Shown piece by piece: positions 1 through 8,178 of a stretch of DNA of 36,030 bases; position 1 is the stretch's first letter; each line of letters opens with the position of its first letter. Source of the stretch: SM23-32 sp964434535 (GTDB taxonomy: Bacteria > Planctomycetota > Brocadiia > SM23-32). Under the pieces are notes generated by a model. That model made no database searches. It had not been told where the DNA came from and saw only the letters and a list, made by a program, of their open reading frames with translations. The stretch covers positions 1 to 36,030 of the forward strand of contig CAYSWA010000023.1 of NCBI GenBank assembly GCA_964434535.1, given 5' to 3'. The translations under genes were made by a program, and so were the position numbers.

Positions 1-1
1 C

Positions 2-625
2 GCCGTCCTGACCTCGGCGCAGGAGGAGTCCGGCTACCTGATGGTGCTGCCGGCGCTGCTGGCCCGGGTCGTGGGCGGGCTGCACCGCCTGGCCCGGCGG
101 CGCGGCCGGGCGCAGGACAACTACGTGGTGCCCGTCTCGCTGGTCAGGCGCACGCTCGCCGACCGCTGGGAGAAGCTGTTCTTCAACCACCTCTCCTTCA
201 TCATGCTCCGGGCGCCCGTGGGGCTCGCGGGGGACCGGGCGGCACTGACCGATCACCTGCGCATGGCGCTCTACGAGCAGATGGCGGCGGGGGTCGCCGA
301 TGATTTCTATCACGCCACCATGCTGGCCAGGATCGCGCCGCTCGGGCTGCTGCGCCTCTTCTCGCGCCTGCCGATGGGCGGCAGCTTCGGCACCTGCTAC
401 TTCGCCTGCCTCAGGGAGTCGGGCTACCGGGCCGAGCGGTTCATGGGGCTGGAGGTGGAGAACCTGATCCACACGCCGCACGTTCCCCCGCCGCCGGGGC
501 TTGGGGTCTTCCTCAACGTCTTCGGCGAGCGCCTGAACCTCGTCCTCTCGCACCTGGAGGGCACCTTCACGCCCGCCGAGGCCGAGGAACTGGCGCGCGA
601 CATGAGGGAGCGGTTCCTTGACTGA
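2..625 (+). CDS. Condensation / WS-DGAT-like acyltransferase, C-terminal part (5' end outside window)
   Basis: The reading frame is open from base 2 to the TGA at 623-625 with no clear start, so the N-terminus lies left of the window. The visible 207 residues include an Asn-His-Leu-Ser-Phe segment followed by a long alpha/beta region and a C-terminal stretch with HTPHVPPPPGLGVFLNVFGE and NLVLSHLEGTF. This arrangement resembles the C-terminal half of the condensation-domain / wax ester synthase-DGAT superfamily, which transfers acyl groups from CoA or carrier protein to an alcohol or amine. The HHxxxDG active-site motif would be upstream, so catalysis cannot be judged. The next gene's TTG start lies inside its end (8-base overlap), which implies translational coupling with the FAD oxidoreductase and acyl ligase. 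The family assignment is by resemblance only. Confidence 0.6.
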   Translation, partial: AVLTSAQEESGYLMVLPALLARVVGGLHRLARRRGRAQDNYVVPVSLVRRTLADRWEKLFFNHLSFIMLRAPVGLAGDRAALTDHLRMALYEQMAAGVADDFYHATMLARIAPLGLLRLFSRLPMGGSFGTCYFACLRESGYRAERFMGLEVENLIHTPHVPPPPGLGVFLNVFGERLNLVLSHLEGTFTPAEAEELARDMRERFLD

Positions 626-1796
626 CGGGGCCACCGGCTGCGACGTGCTGGTCGCCGGCGCCGGCCCGGCCGGCATGGCCGCCGCGCTGACGGCCGCCCG
701 CGCCGGCGCGGAGACGCTGCTGATCGAGCAGCGGCCCGCCCCCGGTGGGGCGCTCGCCGCCGCGCTGTGCACGGCCCTCTGCGGCCTCTACGGGCAGAGG
801 CCGGCCGGCGCCGAAGATACGCTCAACGGCGGCGTCTGCCGCGAGGTCGCCCGCGCGCTCGATCCCGGCGAGGGGCCCCGGCCGATGGGCAGGACCTTCG
901 TGCTGCCGTTCGAGGTGCACGACCTGCGAGGCTGGTTCGCCCGCGCCTGCGGGGCGGAGGCTTCCCTGACCGTGCGCTGCGGCACGGCCGTGGTCGCGGC
1001 GGATGCGGCCGGCGATCGGGTCGAGCGGGTCGGGCTCTGCGATGGCACGTGGGTGCGGGCGTCGGCCGTGATCGACTGCACCGGCGGCGCCTGCCTCGCG
1101 TGCCTGGCCGGCGCGCCGGTCACCGAGGAGCCGCCGGCCGGGCGCCAGCTCGGCGGGTACGCCCTCCGCCTCGGCGGCCTCGTCGGCGACCTCTCCATGC
1201 TGCCCCTCGCCGTGCCCTATCACCTGGCGCGGGCGGCCGAAGCCGGCGAGGTGCCGGGCGTGCTGCGCTTTGCCACCTTCGCGCTCGGGCGGCCGGCCGG
1301 CGAGGGCGTCGTCACCTTCCCCGTTCTGCCCGAGCTGTTCGGCCGCTTGGACCGGGTGGAGGACGACGTGGGGCGGGCCGTTGAGGCGCTGCGCGCGGCT
1401 GTGCCCGCCATGACGGAGGCGCGGCCCCTCGCGGCCTCGCCGCGGGCCGTGCCGCGGGACGGCCCACGCTTGCGCGGCCGGGCCGTCCTGACCGAACATG
1501 ACGTGCTGTCGGCGCGCAAGTGCGGCGCGGGCGGCGTGCGGGCGGCCTGGCCCGTCGAGTTCTGGAGCCCGACCGACGGGCCGTGCTACGCCTACGTCCC
1601 CGCCGGCGACCACTACGAGATCCCCGGCGCGTGCCTGGCAGGGGCCGAGCATCGGGGGCTGTTCTGCGCCGGCCGCTGCCTCTCGGCCACGCCGCGGGCG
1701 GCGGCCTCGGCCCGGGTGGCCGGGCTCTGCCTGGCCACCGGCCAGCTTGCGGCGCAGGCGGCGCTCGACTGCATAGACCTGCGGGACGGCCAATGA
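618..1796 (+). CDS. FAD-dependent oxidoreductase (FAD_oxidored-like)
   Basis: A 392-residue flavoprotein starting at TTG 618, inside the end of the previous gene, with a GAGGGAG purine stretch just upstream. The N-terminus carries a Rossmann dinucleotide fold, GAGPAG at residues 14-19, followed by an acidic strand end (LLIEQ) that would bind the FAD ribose. The C-terminus has a second FAD contact of the AGRCLSATPRAAASARVAG type, typical of FAD_oxidored / FAD-dependent dehydrogenase families. No signal peptide or membrane helix is seen, so it is probably cytosolic. It sits between a condensation-like acyltransferase and an acyl ligase, so the likely substrate is an acyl intermediate of that pathway, through desaturation or hydroxyl oxidation. 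The exact reaction cannot be read from sequence. Confidence 0.85.
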   Translation: MTDGATGCDVLVAGAGPAGMAAALTAARAGAETLLIEQRPAPGGALAAALCTALCGLYGQRPAGAEDTLNGGVCREVARALDPGEGPRPMGRTFVLPFEVHDLRGWFARACGAEASLTVRCGTAVVAADAAGDRVERVGLCDGTWVRASAVIDCTGGACLACLAGAPVTEEPPAGRQLGGYALRLGGLVGDLSMLPLAVPYHLARAAEAGEVPGVLRFATFALGRPAGEGVVTFPVLPELFGRLDRVEDDVGRAVEALRAAVPAMTEARPLAASPRAVPRDGPRLRGRAVLTEHDVLSARKCGAGGVRAAWPVEFWSPTDGPCYAYVPAGDHYEIPGACLAGAEHRGLFCAGRCLSATPRAAASARVAGLCLATGQLAAQAALDCIDLRDGQ

Positions 1797-3229
1797 ACAT
1801 CGTCGAGCAGATCAGGGCGGAGAACCGCGGGCGCACGGACGCGCCGGCCGTGGTGGACGGCGAGCGGGCCTGGAGCTACGGCGAGCTGCTGGACTCGGTT
1901 GGGCAGACGCGGCGAGTGCTGGAGCAGACCGGCATAGGGCCCGGCTCTCGCGTCGCCTTCCGCTGCGCGGACGGCTTCGACTACATCGTGGGGAGCCTGG
2001 CGCTGCTGGAGGCCGGCGCGGCCGTCGTCCCCGTCGCCACCTCGCTGACGGCCGCCGAGCAGGCCGAGACGATGGATCGCATCGACGTCCACGGCCTGCT
2101 GCTCGGCCCCCGGGCCGCCTTTGCCGCGCCGCAGGATGCGCCGAGTGCAGGGGGCGAGGGCTCGCCGCGCTTCACCTACCGCGCCCGCGCGGCGCGGGAC
2201 GACGTGCCCGAGGCCTGCCGCAGGCTGCGGCCCGCCTTCATCCGCTTCTCCTCCGGCACCACGGGCTCCAGCAAGGGCGTCGTGCTCGCGCACCGGACCA
2301 TCTACGAGCGCACCGAGGCCGCCAACGAGGGGCTCCACGTCGGCCCGTCGGACCGCATCCTCTGGGTGCTCTCGATGAGCCACCACTTCGTGGTCTCGAT
2401 CCTGCTCTTTTTGCGCAAGGGGGCCACCATCGTCATCGGCCACCGCGCGTTCCCGGCCTCGGTGGCGGAGACGGCGGCGGGGGGCGAGATCACTTTCATC
2501 TACGCCTCGCCCTTCCACTACGAGATACTGGCGCAGAGCGAGGCCGTCCCCGCCGACGCCCTGGGCGGGGTGCGGCTGGCGCTCTCGACGGCGATGAAGC
2601 TCTCGGCCCGCGCGGGCGCCGCCTTCGCGCGGCGGTTCGGCTTCGAGCTGACCGAGGCGTATGGCATCATCGAGGTCGGGCTGCCGTTCATCAACCTGAC
2701 TGCGGGCAAGGGCAGCCGCGGAACGGTAGGGCGCATCCTGCCGGCCTACCGGATGAAGCTGGCCGACCGCGACGCCGAGGGCATCGGCGAGGTGCTGTTG
2801 CGCGGCAAGGGCATGCTCGATGCCTACTTCTCGCCGTGGCAGCCGCGCGAGGAAGTGCTGGAGGACGGATGGTTCCGCACCGGCGACCTGGGCCGCCTCG
2901 ACGAGGACGGGAACCTCTGCCTGGCGGGCCGGCGCAACGCCGTTATCAACTGCGCCGGGCTGAAAGTCTTCCCCGCCGAGGTGGAGGGCGTGCTGAACGC
3001 CCATCCCGGCGTCGCCGAGTCGCTGGTCTACGGGGCGGAGCACGCGGTCTACGGCCAGGTGCCCGAGGCGAGCATCGTGGCCGCTGCCCCCGACGTGGAC
3101 GCCGACGCCTTGATCGCCGAGCTGCGCCGCTACGGCTACCGGGAGCTTTCGCCCCACAAGGTGCCCAAGGCCTTCAACCTGGTGGCCGAGCTGCCCCGCA
3201 CGAGCACCGGCAAGCTGCTGCGTCGGTAG
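1793..3229 (+). CDS. AMP-dependent acyl-CoA / acyl-ACP ligase
   Basis: The ATG at 1793 overlaps the previous stop (ATGA), giving 478 residues. The same frame is open upstream to 1520, but that part is antisense-like readthrough and not the gene. ANL-superfamily motifs are all present in order: the phosphate-binding loop FSSGTTGSSKG (152-162), the adenine region TEAYGIIEVG (about 287-296), RTGDLG (362-367), the hinge/A8 region with NCAGLKVFPAEVE (386-398) and the catalytic Lys474 in PRTSTGKLL. It should activate a carboxylic acid as acyl-adenylate and load it on CoA or a carrier protein. Lying in a ketosynthase locus, it most likely supplies the starter or an exogenous acyl chain. It is somewhat shorter than many acyl-CoA synthetases. 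Substrate specificity is not predictable here. Confidence 0.92.
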   Translation: MNIVEQIRAENRGRTDAPAVVDGERAWSYGELLDSVGQTRRVLEQTGIGPGSRVAFRCADGFDYIVGSLALLEAGAAVVPVATSLTAAEQAETMDRIDVHGLLLGPRAAFAAPQDAPSAGGEGSPRFTYRARAARDDVPEACRRLRPAFIRFSSGTTGSSKGVVLAHRTIYERTEAANEGLHVGPSDRILWVLSMSHHFVVSILLFLRKGATIVIGHRAFPASVAETAAGGEITFIYASPFHYEILAQSEAVPADALGGVRLALSTAMKLSARAGAAFARRFGFELTEAYGIIEVGLPFINLTAGKGSRGTVGRILPAYRMKLADRDAEGIGEVLLRGKGMLDAYFSPWQPREEVLEDGWFRTGDLGRLDEDGNLCLAGRRNAVINCAGLKVFPAEVEGVLNAHPGVAESLVYGAEHAVYGQVPEASIVAAAPDVDADALIAELRRYGYRELSPHKVPKAFNLVAELPRTSTGKLLRR

Positions 3230-3239
3230 ACAGGGCGCT

Positions 3240-4682
3240 TCACGACGCCTCGCCGTCGAGGCCCTCGTAGTCCCGCCAGATGCCTTTGAGCGCCAGCCCA
3301 TAGGTGATGCCGCGCCAGAAGAAGCGCGCCAGGTCGGCCAGGGGCACCCTGACCCGGTTGCAGCGCCAGGGGTTCTCCCGCGTGCCGATCAGGTAGAGCA
3401 GCGCGAACTGCTTGTAGAACTCCTTCAGCGGCATCCGCGTCGGCAGCAGCGTGTGCATGCAGTCGTAGAAGCTGTAGGGGTCGGGGCAGATGAACTCCTC
3501 GCGGTGTTTCTCCCACAACGGCGTGCCCGGCGGCGGCGAGAAGACGGTGAAGGAGACCTCGGCGGGGGAGACCAGATCGATGGCCTCGCGGGCCTTGACG
3601 AAGTCCTCGCGCGTGAAGTCCGGCCGGGCCATGAAGGAGGCGTGGAGGCCGATGCCCAGCCCGTGCAGGATCCGCACCGCCCGGCGGTTGGTGTCCGGGT
3701 CGACGCCTTTGTTGTAGTCCCGCAGCGTCTCGGCCTGCATCGACTCCAGCCCCACGTAGAGCAGCGAGAGGCCGGCTTCCTTCCAGAGGCGGAACAGGTC
3801 GGGCTCCCCGCAGATCGTGTCGGCCCGCGCCCAGCTAATGTACTTCTTGCGGACGCCGCGCTCGATCAGCAGGCGGGCGATCGCTTCGCAGCGCCGGGCG
3901 TTGAGGAACATCTCGTCGTCCACGAAGTAGATGTGGTCCTCCGGGACGGAGGCGATCTCCTCGACCACGTCCTGCGGGTTGCGCTGGCGATACTTGCCGT
4001 TGGCCAGGTAGTGGACGACGCAGAAGGTGCACCGGTTCGTGCAGCCGACGCTGGTGCGCAGCGCGGCCGTGCGGGGGAAGAGCGTGCGCAGCTTCTCCCG
4101 CCGCTCGCCGTGCCAGACGCTGAAGTACTGCGAGCGGTCCACCAGGTCGCGCCGGGGCGCCGGCACCTGCTCGTAAGGGGGCAGCTCCGGCGGGCGCCCC
4201 GCGGCGAGGCCCTCGAAGGCCGCCGAACGGGTCGGCAGGAACGGGCTGCCCTCGGGCAGGCCGTCGCCCCGCTCCAGCTTGCTCACCAGCGCGGGCATGA
4301 CCGAGCCGCCCTCCCCGCGCACGACCAGGTCGATCACGCCCGGCAGCTTGAAGTCGTGCGGGGCGATGGTGGCGTGGCAGCCGCCCACGATCACGGTGCA
4401 GCCCGGCAGCAGCCGCTTGGCCAGGGCCGCAAGCTCCTTGACCGCCCGGGCCTGGTTCGAGTAGCCGGTGAAGCCGACCACGTCCGGGCGCAACGCCTCG
4501 AGCCGGGCGGCGAACTCGTGCTGCGGCTTCTGCGAGGAGGCCAGGTCCAGGATACGCGTTTCGTGCCCCGCCGGGATGCCCCCGGCCACGATCTCCAGCG
4601 CGAGCGGCTCCAGATGCACGAACTGGCGCAGTCGCCGCGCCACCTCCAGGATGGTCGGGGGCTGGACAAGAAGGAAGCGCAT
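3240..4682 (-). CDS. B12-binding-domain radical SAM protein
   Basis: A 480-residue class of radical SAM enzyme with an N-terminal cobalamin-binding-like Rossmann region (residues 1-130, including FTGYSNQ and VIVGGCHATI) followed by a TIM-barrel domain. The cluster motif is C214-x3-C218-x2-C221 (GCTNRCTFC), for a 4Fe-4S cluster and S-adenosylmethionine. A canonical DxHxxG cobalamin motif is not obvious, as in many members of this class, which perform methylations, ring closures or other difficult C-C chemistry. The start at 4682 fits family N-termini (MRFLLVQPP); upstream codons to 4868 are open but non-homologous. It is transcribed against the flanking biosynthetic genes and shares a divergent promoter region with the acyltransferase at 4847. 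A tailoring role on the lipid/polyketide product is inferred from position only. Confidence 0.88.
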   Translation of the reverse strand: MRFLLVQPPTILEVARRLRQFVHLEPLALEIVAGGIPAGHETRILDLASSQKPQHEFAARLEALRPDVVGFTGYSNQARAVKELAALAKRLLPGCTVIVGGCHATIAPHDFKLPGVIDLVVRGEGGSVMPALVSKLERGDGLPEGSPFLPTRSAAFEGLAAGRPPELPPYEQVPAPRRDLVDRSQYFSVWHGERREKLRTLFPRTAALRTSVGCTNRCTFCVVHYLANGKYRQRNPQDVVEEIASVPEDHIYFVDDEMFLNARRCEAIARLLIERGVRKKYISWARADTICGEPDLFRLWKEAGLSLLYVGLESMQAETLRDYNKGVDPDTNRRAVRILHGLGIGLHASFMARPDFTREDFVKAREAIDLVSPAEVSFTVFSPPPGTPLWEKHREEFICPDPYSFYDCMHTLLPTRMPLKEFYKQFALLYLIGTRENPWRCNRVRVPLADLARFFWRGITYGLALKGIWRDYEGLDGEAS

Positions 4683-4720
4683 GGGTCGTTCCCCGCGGGG
4701 GCGCTCGGATAGCTCCGGGC

Positions 4721-4729
4721 AGTATAGCA
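4721..4729 (-). promoter_or_regulatory. Extended -10 promoter for the radical SAM gene
   Basis: Read on the minus strand, TGCTATACT forms an extended -10 element (TGn plus TATACT), about 40 bases before the start at 4682, in otherwise very GC-rich sequence. No good -35 is visible at the expected distance, which is usual for extended -10 promoters. Confidence 0.5.
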
Positions 4730-4770
4730 CGCCCGGCCCGGCCCCACGAGTGGGGACCGAGCGGACCGGC

Positions 4771-4799
4771 TTGACCGCCGGCGGGGCGGCCGCTATCAT
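4771..4799 (+). promoter_or_regulatory. Sigma70-type promoter for the acyltransferase-ketosynthase operon
   Basis: TTGACC at 4771-4776 and TATCAT at 4794-4799 are separated by 17 bases, the ideal sigma70 spacing. Transcription would begin near 4805-4807. An in-frame ATG lies exactly at 4805, so either the message is leaderless or translation starts at the next ATG (4847). It faces away from the radical SAM promoter at 4721-4729, making 4683-4846 a divergent control region. Confidence 0.6.
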
Positions 4800-4846
4800 C
4801 CGCGATGCGATTCGCCCCCAGACCGCTTGCCCGGAAGCGCCCCTCG

Positions 4847-5812
4847 ATGAGGCAGCCGCGAACCCCATCCAGCCGGCAAGACGGGGGTGAACCGGACCGA
4901 TGGGCCGTGCGGGGCGTGGGCCGGCCCTGGCAGATGCGCTTCTTCCACGCGCTGATCCGGCGCGCCGGCCGCCGGCCCGCCTACCACGTCATGTACTTCG
5001 TGGTGTTCTGGTACGTCCTGTTCGTCCCGGAGATCCGTCGTCGAGCGCACCACTACCTGCGCAGGCGCTTCCCGCGCCACCGGGGCTGGCTGCGGCGGTT
5101 CGCCGAATGCTATCGCCTCGTCTGCGGCTTCGGGCGGACCATGATCGACCGGGCGGCGCTCGCCCTGCTCGGGCCGGCGGCGCTCAGCGCGTCCTGCCCC
5201 GACGCCGAGGCCCTCCGCCGCGTCGTCGAGGAGCACGACGGGGCGGTGCTCCTCAACGCGCACGTCGGCTGCTGGCAGGTGGCGATGGCGGCGCTCGGCT
5301 TCCTGCGGCGGCGGGTGGCCATCGTGATGATCCCCCCGGCGGGCGCCGAGCCGGGGGCCTTCCTGGAGGAGCCGGGGCAGCCCTTCCACGTCATCGACCC
5401 CCGCACCGGCCTGGAGGGCGTCCTGGAGATGGTGCAGGCGCTGGAGGCCGGCGAGATCGTCGGCGTGATGGGCGACCGGGTCTTCGGCAAGCAGGAACAG
5501 GCAACGGCCGCCGCCTTCCTGGGCGAGCCGGTCGAGCTGCCCATCTCGCCCTACCGCCTGGCCGGCGCCGCGCGCAAGCCGATCATCGTGCTCTTCTCGC
5601 ACAAGGCCGGCTTCAGTGACTACGTGATCCGGCTGGCGGCCGTCATCCACGTGCCGCCGGACGCCCGCAGCCCGGCGGCCTGCCGTCCCTACGCCCGTCA
5701 GTTCGCCGGCGCCCTCGAGTCCTTCGTGCGGGAACACCCCTACCAGTTCTTCAACTTCTACGATCTCTGGGGGGACCGGGCGGAGCCGCAGGAGGATGCG
5801 GCCAATGGGTGA
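4847..5812 (+). CDS. LpxL/HtrB-like lysophospholipid acyltransferase
   Basis: A lipid A acyltransferase-family protein (321 residues from ATG 4847). The frame opens at ATG 4805, but the promoter at 4771-4799 would put transcription start there, so 4847 is preferred and GGAAG about 10 bases upstream is only a weak ribosome site. A hydrophobic segment lies at about residues 45-60. The active-site block reads NAHVGCWQ: His139 is present, but the usual acidic residue of the HX4(D/E) dyad is Gln144. A second block, GVMGDR (206-211), matches the family. Such acyltransferases recur in aryl-polyene and related type II ketosynthase clusters, where they attach the acyl chain to a lipid or glycerol head group. 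The next gene starts within its last codons, supporting a common operon with the ketosynthases. Confidence 0.85.
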   Translation: MRQPRTPSSRQDGGEPDRWAVRGVGRPWQMRFFHALIRRAGRRPAYHVMYFVVFWYVLFVPEIRRRAHHYLRRRFPRHRGWLRRFAECYRLVCGFGRTMIDRAALALLGPAALSASCPDAEALRRVVEEHDGAVLLNAHVGCWQVAMAALGFLRRRVAIVMIPPAGAEPGAFLEEPGQPFHVIDPRTGLEGVLEMVQALEAGEIVGVMGDRVFGKQEQATAAAFLGEPVELPISPYRLAGAARKPIIVLFSHKAGFSDYVIRLAAVIHVPPDARSPAACRPYARQFAGALESFVREHPYQFFNFYDLWGDRAEPQEDAANG

Positions 5813-7004
5813 TCTCCGAGCGGCGCCGCCGACGCTCATCACCGGCGCCGGCTGCATCACGGCCGCCGGGCCCGACCTGCCCCGGGGCCTGGCCGCCATG
5901 TTCGCCGGGCGGCGCAGCCCCGCGCCGCCGCGGGACATCGAGACCGATCACCCCGTCGCCTATCCCGTCTTCAGCGTGCCTGCGGGCTGGTTCGGCCGAG
6001 ACGGGGCGCCCTCGTGCGCAGAGCTGGCGCTCGTGGCCGCGCGGGAGGCGCTCGCGGCGGCCGGCCTGGACGGGCCGGCCCTCTCGGCCCGGCGCGTCGG
6101 CGTCTGCCTCGGCACGGTCGTCGGCGTGACGCTCGGCCAGGAGGAGCTCTACGCCGCCTTCAGCCGGGGGGGACGTCCCCCCGTCGGCCCCATCGAGGAG
6201 TTCTACAGCACGAGCCTCGCCGCCGAGGTCCAGCGGGCGCTCGGCGTGTCCGGCCCGCACATGACCGTGACCACGGCGTGCAGCTCGGGCGCGCTGGCCA
6301 TCGCCGCCGCGGCGGGCTGGCTCCGCTCGGGGCTCTGCGAGGTGGCCGTCGCCGGCGGCGCGGAGAAGGTGACCCGGCTCAGCTACGACGGGTTCATCTC
6401 CCTGATGATCGCCGACCCGGAGCCGTGCCGCCCCTTCGACCGCGACCGCCGGGGCCTGAACCTGGGGGAGGGCGCCGGCGTGCTGGTGCTGGAGAGCGCC
6501 GCGTCGGCCCGCCGGCGCGGCGCGCCCGTGACGGGCCGGCTGCTCGGGGCGGGCAACGCCTGCGACGCCTACCACCTGGCCAGGCCGAGGCCCGACGGCG
6601 AGGGACTGCGGCGCGCCGTCCGGCACGCCCTCGCCCAGGCCGGCGCCGCGCCTGAAGAGGTGGCGTTCATCAACGCCCACGGCACCGGGACCGTGGAGAA
6701 CGACCGGGCGGAAGGGCGCCTCCTCTGCCGGGTCTTCCCCGCCACGCCGTTCCACTCCACCAAGTGCTACACGGGCCACACGCTCGGGGCGGCCGGCGGG
6801 GTCGAGGCGGCGCTGACGCTCGCCTGCCTCAACGCGGGGCGCATCCCCGCCAGCGCGGGCTTCGTCGCGCCCGACCCCGAGGTCGGCGCGTCGCCGGTGC
6901 GCGAGGTCAGCCCGGTGGCCGGCCGGCTCGCCCTCTCCACGTCCGTGGCCTACGGCGGCAACAACGCGGCGCTCCTCTTCGAGGCGGGAGGGGGCCGTGG
7001 CTGA
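5805..7004 (+). CDS. Beta-ketoacyl synthase (KS-alpha, FabF-like), catalytic triad intact
   Basis: A 399-residue condensing enzyme. ATG 5805 is preferred over ATG 5796 because GGAGG at 5791-5795 is 9 bases upstream of 5805 but abuts 5796; this start overlaps the stop of the acyltransferase. The thiolase-fold active site is complete: Cys159 in TTACSSG, His292 in NAHGTGT and His325 in YTGHTLGAAGG. It should carry out decarboxylative Claisen condensation of acyl-enzyme with malonyl-ACP. It is followed, with an 8-base overlap, by a second ketosynthase lacking the histidines, the gene pair typical of type II polyketide and aryl-polyene-like systems. No acyl carrier protein gene is in the window, so the carrier must be encoded further left or elsewhere. 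Confidence 0.93.
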   Translation: MGDLRAAPPTLITGAGCITAAGPDLPRGLAAMFAGRRSPAPPRDIETDHPVAYPVFSVPAGWFGRDGAPSCAELALVAAREALAAAGLDGPALSARRVGVCLGTVVGVTLGQEELYAAFSRGGRPPVGPIEEFYSTSLAAEVQRALGVSGPHMTVTTACSSGALAIAAAAGWLRSGLCEVAVAGGAEKVTRLSYDGFISLMIADPEPCRPFDRDRRGLNLGEGAGVLVLESAASARRRGAPVTGRLLGAGNACDAYHLARPRPDGEGLRRAVRHALAQAGAAPEEVAFINAHGTGTVENDRAEGRLLCRVFPATPFHSTKCYTGHTLGAAGGVEAALTLACLNAGRIPASAGFVAPDPEVGASPVREVSPVAGRLALSTSVAYGGNNAALLFEAGGGRG

Positions 7005-8133
7005 CGCCGTGTGGGTCCACGGGATCGGCATCGTCGGCGGGTTCGGCTGCGGCCGTGCGGAGCTCCTCTCGGCCATCGGCGATCCCCCCGGGCCGAACGC
7101 GACGGTGGAGGTCAGGTCGCCGGAGGGCGCCGTGCGCCTCGCCGCCTGCCTGGCGGACGACTCGCCGCTGGAGCGGTTCGTCTCGAAGCGCAGGCTGCGG
7201 CGCGTGGACCACTTCTCGCGCCTGGCGGCGCTGGGGGCGAGCCTGGCCCTGGCCGACGCGGGCCGTCGCCCTCAGGACTTCGAGCGGCTCGGGGTGGTGC
7301 TGGCCAGCGGGCGCGGCTCCAACGCCACGACCTTCCGCTTCATGGACAGCTACATCGAGTTCGGCGACGCCGGGGCCTCGCCCACGCTCTTCTCGGGCTC
7401 CGGGCAGTCGGGCGCGCTCTCCAACGTCACCATCCTGCTCGGCATCACCGGGCCGCTGCTCACCGTCTGCCAGAGCGGGCTCGCCGTGCCCATGGCGCTG
7501 GTGGCCGCCAGGGACTGGCTGCTGTGCGGCCAGGCGGACGCCGTGCTGGTCGGCGCGGTCGAGGAGTACTTCCCGCTGCTCGGATACCTGTGGCGGCAGC
7601 TCTACGGGCCGATGAGCGACGGGCCCGTCAGGCCGTTCGACTTCGCGGCCCAGACGGCGGTGCTCGGCGAAGGGGCCGCCTTCCTGCTGCTGGCGGCCGA
7701 CGAGCGGGGGGACGCGCCGGCGCTCGGCGAGTTGGCCTGGGGGTGCTGGGAGGACGGGCCGCCCGAGTTCCCTCCCGGGGCCGGCGTCATCCTTTGCGCC
7801 GACGGGCACAGGCGCACCGGCGCGCGCTACGCCGAGGTGGCGGCCCGCGAGGGGCTCCGCTGCGCGAGCTACGCCCCGCTGTTCGGCGCGCTGCCGTCGG
7901 CGATGGCGTTCAACCTGGCCGTCGCCGCCGCCGGCATCCGGGAAGGTGCCCTGGCGGCGCCGCCCGGCTGCGGGACGGCCCCTCTGCCGCCCAACGGCCG
8001 GGGCGCCTCGCACGCCCTGGCCTGCCTCGACGTGCATCCGGACGGCACCTACGGCCTGGCGACGGTGTCTGCCTCTGCGTGCTCGGGGCGCGGGGTGGGC
8101 CGCTTGCGCTCGGGGGGCGGTTGTGATACGTAA
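6997..8133 (+). CDS. Degenerate beta-ketoacyl synthase, chain-length-factor type
   Basis: GTG start at 6997 inside the end of the preceding ketosynthase, with a GGGAGGGGG ribosome site just upstream; 378 residues. The thiolase fold is recognisable (IHGIGIVGGFGCG-like N-terminus; LTVCQSGLAVPMA nucleophile elbow), and Cys158 is kept but followed by Gln instead of Ser. Neither catalytic histidine is conserved. Where the partner has AHGTGT this protein has ADGHRR, and where the partner has TGHTLG it has APLFGA, so Leu295 aligns with the second His. It is probably non-condensing and forms a heterodimer with the upstream ketosynthase, setting chain length or priming, as KS-beta/CLF subunits do. The retained Cys leaves room for a decarboxylating role. 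It is also shorter at the C-terminal half than the partner. Confidence 0.82.
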   Translation: MADAVWVHGIGIVGGFGCGRAELLSAIGDPPGPNATVEVRSPEGAVRLAACLADDSPLERFVSKRRLRRVDHFSRLAALGASLALADAGRRPQDFERLGVVLASGRGSNATTFRFMDSYIEFGDAGASPTLFSGSGQSGALSNVTILLGITGPLLTVCQSGLAVPMALVAARDWLLCGQADAVLVGAVEEYFPLLGYLWRQLYGPMSDGPVRPFDFAAQTAVLGEGAAFLLLAADERGDAPALGELAWGCWEDGPPEFPPGAGVILCADGHRRTGARYAEVAAREGLRCASYAPLFGALPSAMAFNLAVAAAGIREGALAAPPGCGTAPLPPNGRGASHALACLDVHPDGTYGLATVSASACSGRGVGRLRSGGGCDT

Positions 8134-8178
8134 GTGGCCGGACCAACCGACTCGTCTTCCCGCATCGCTCGAGGTGCC

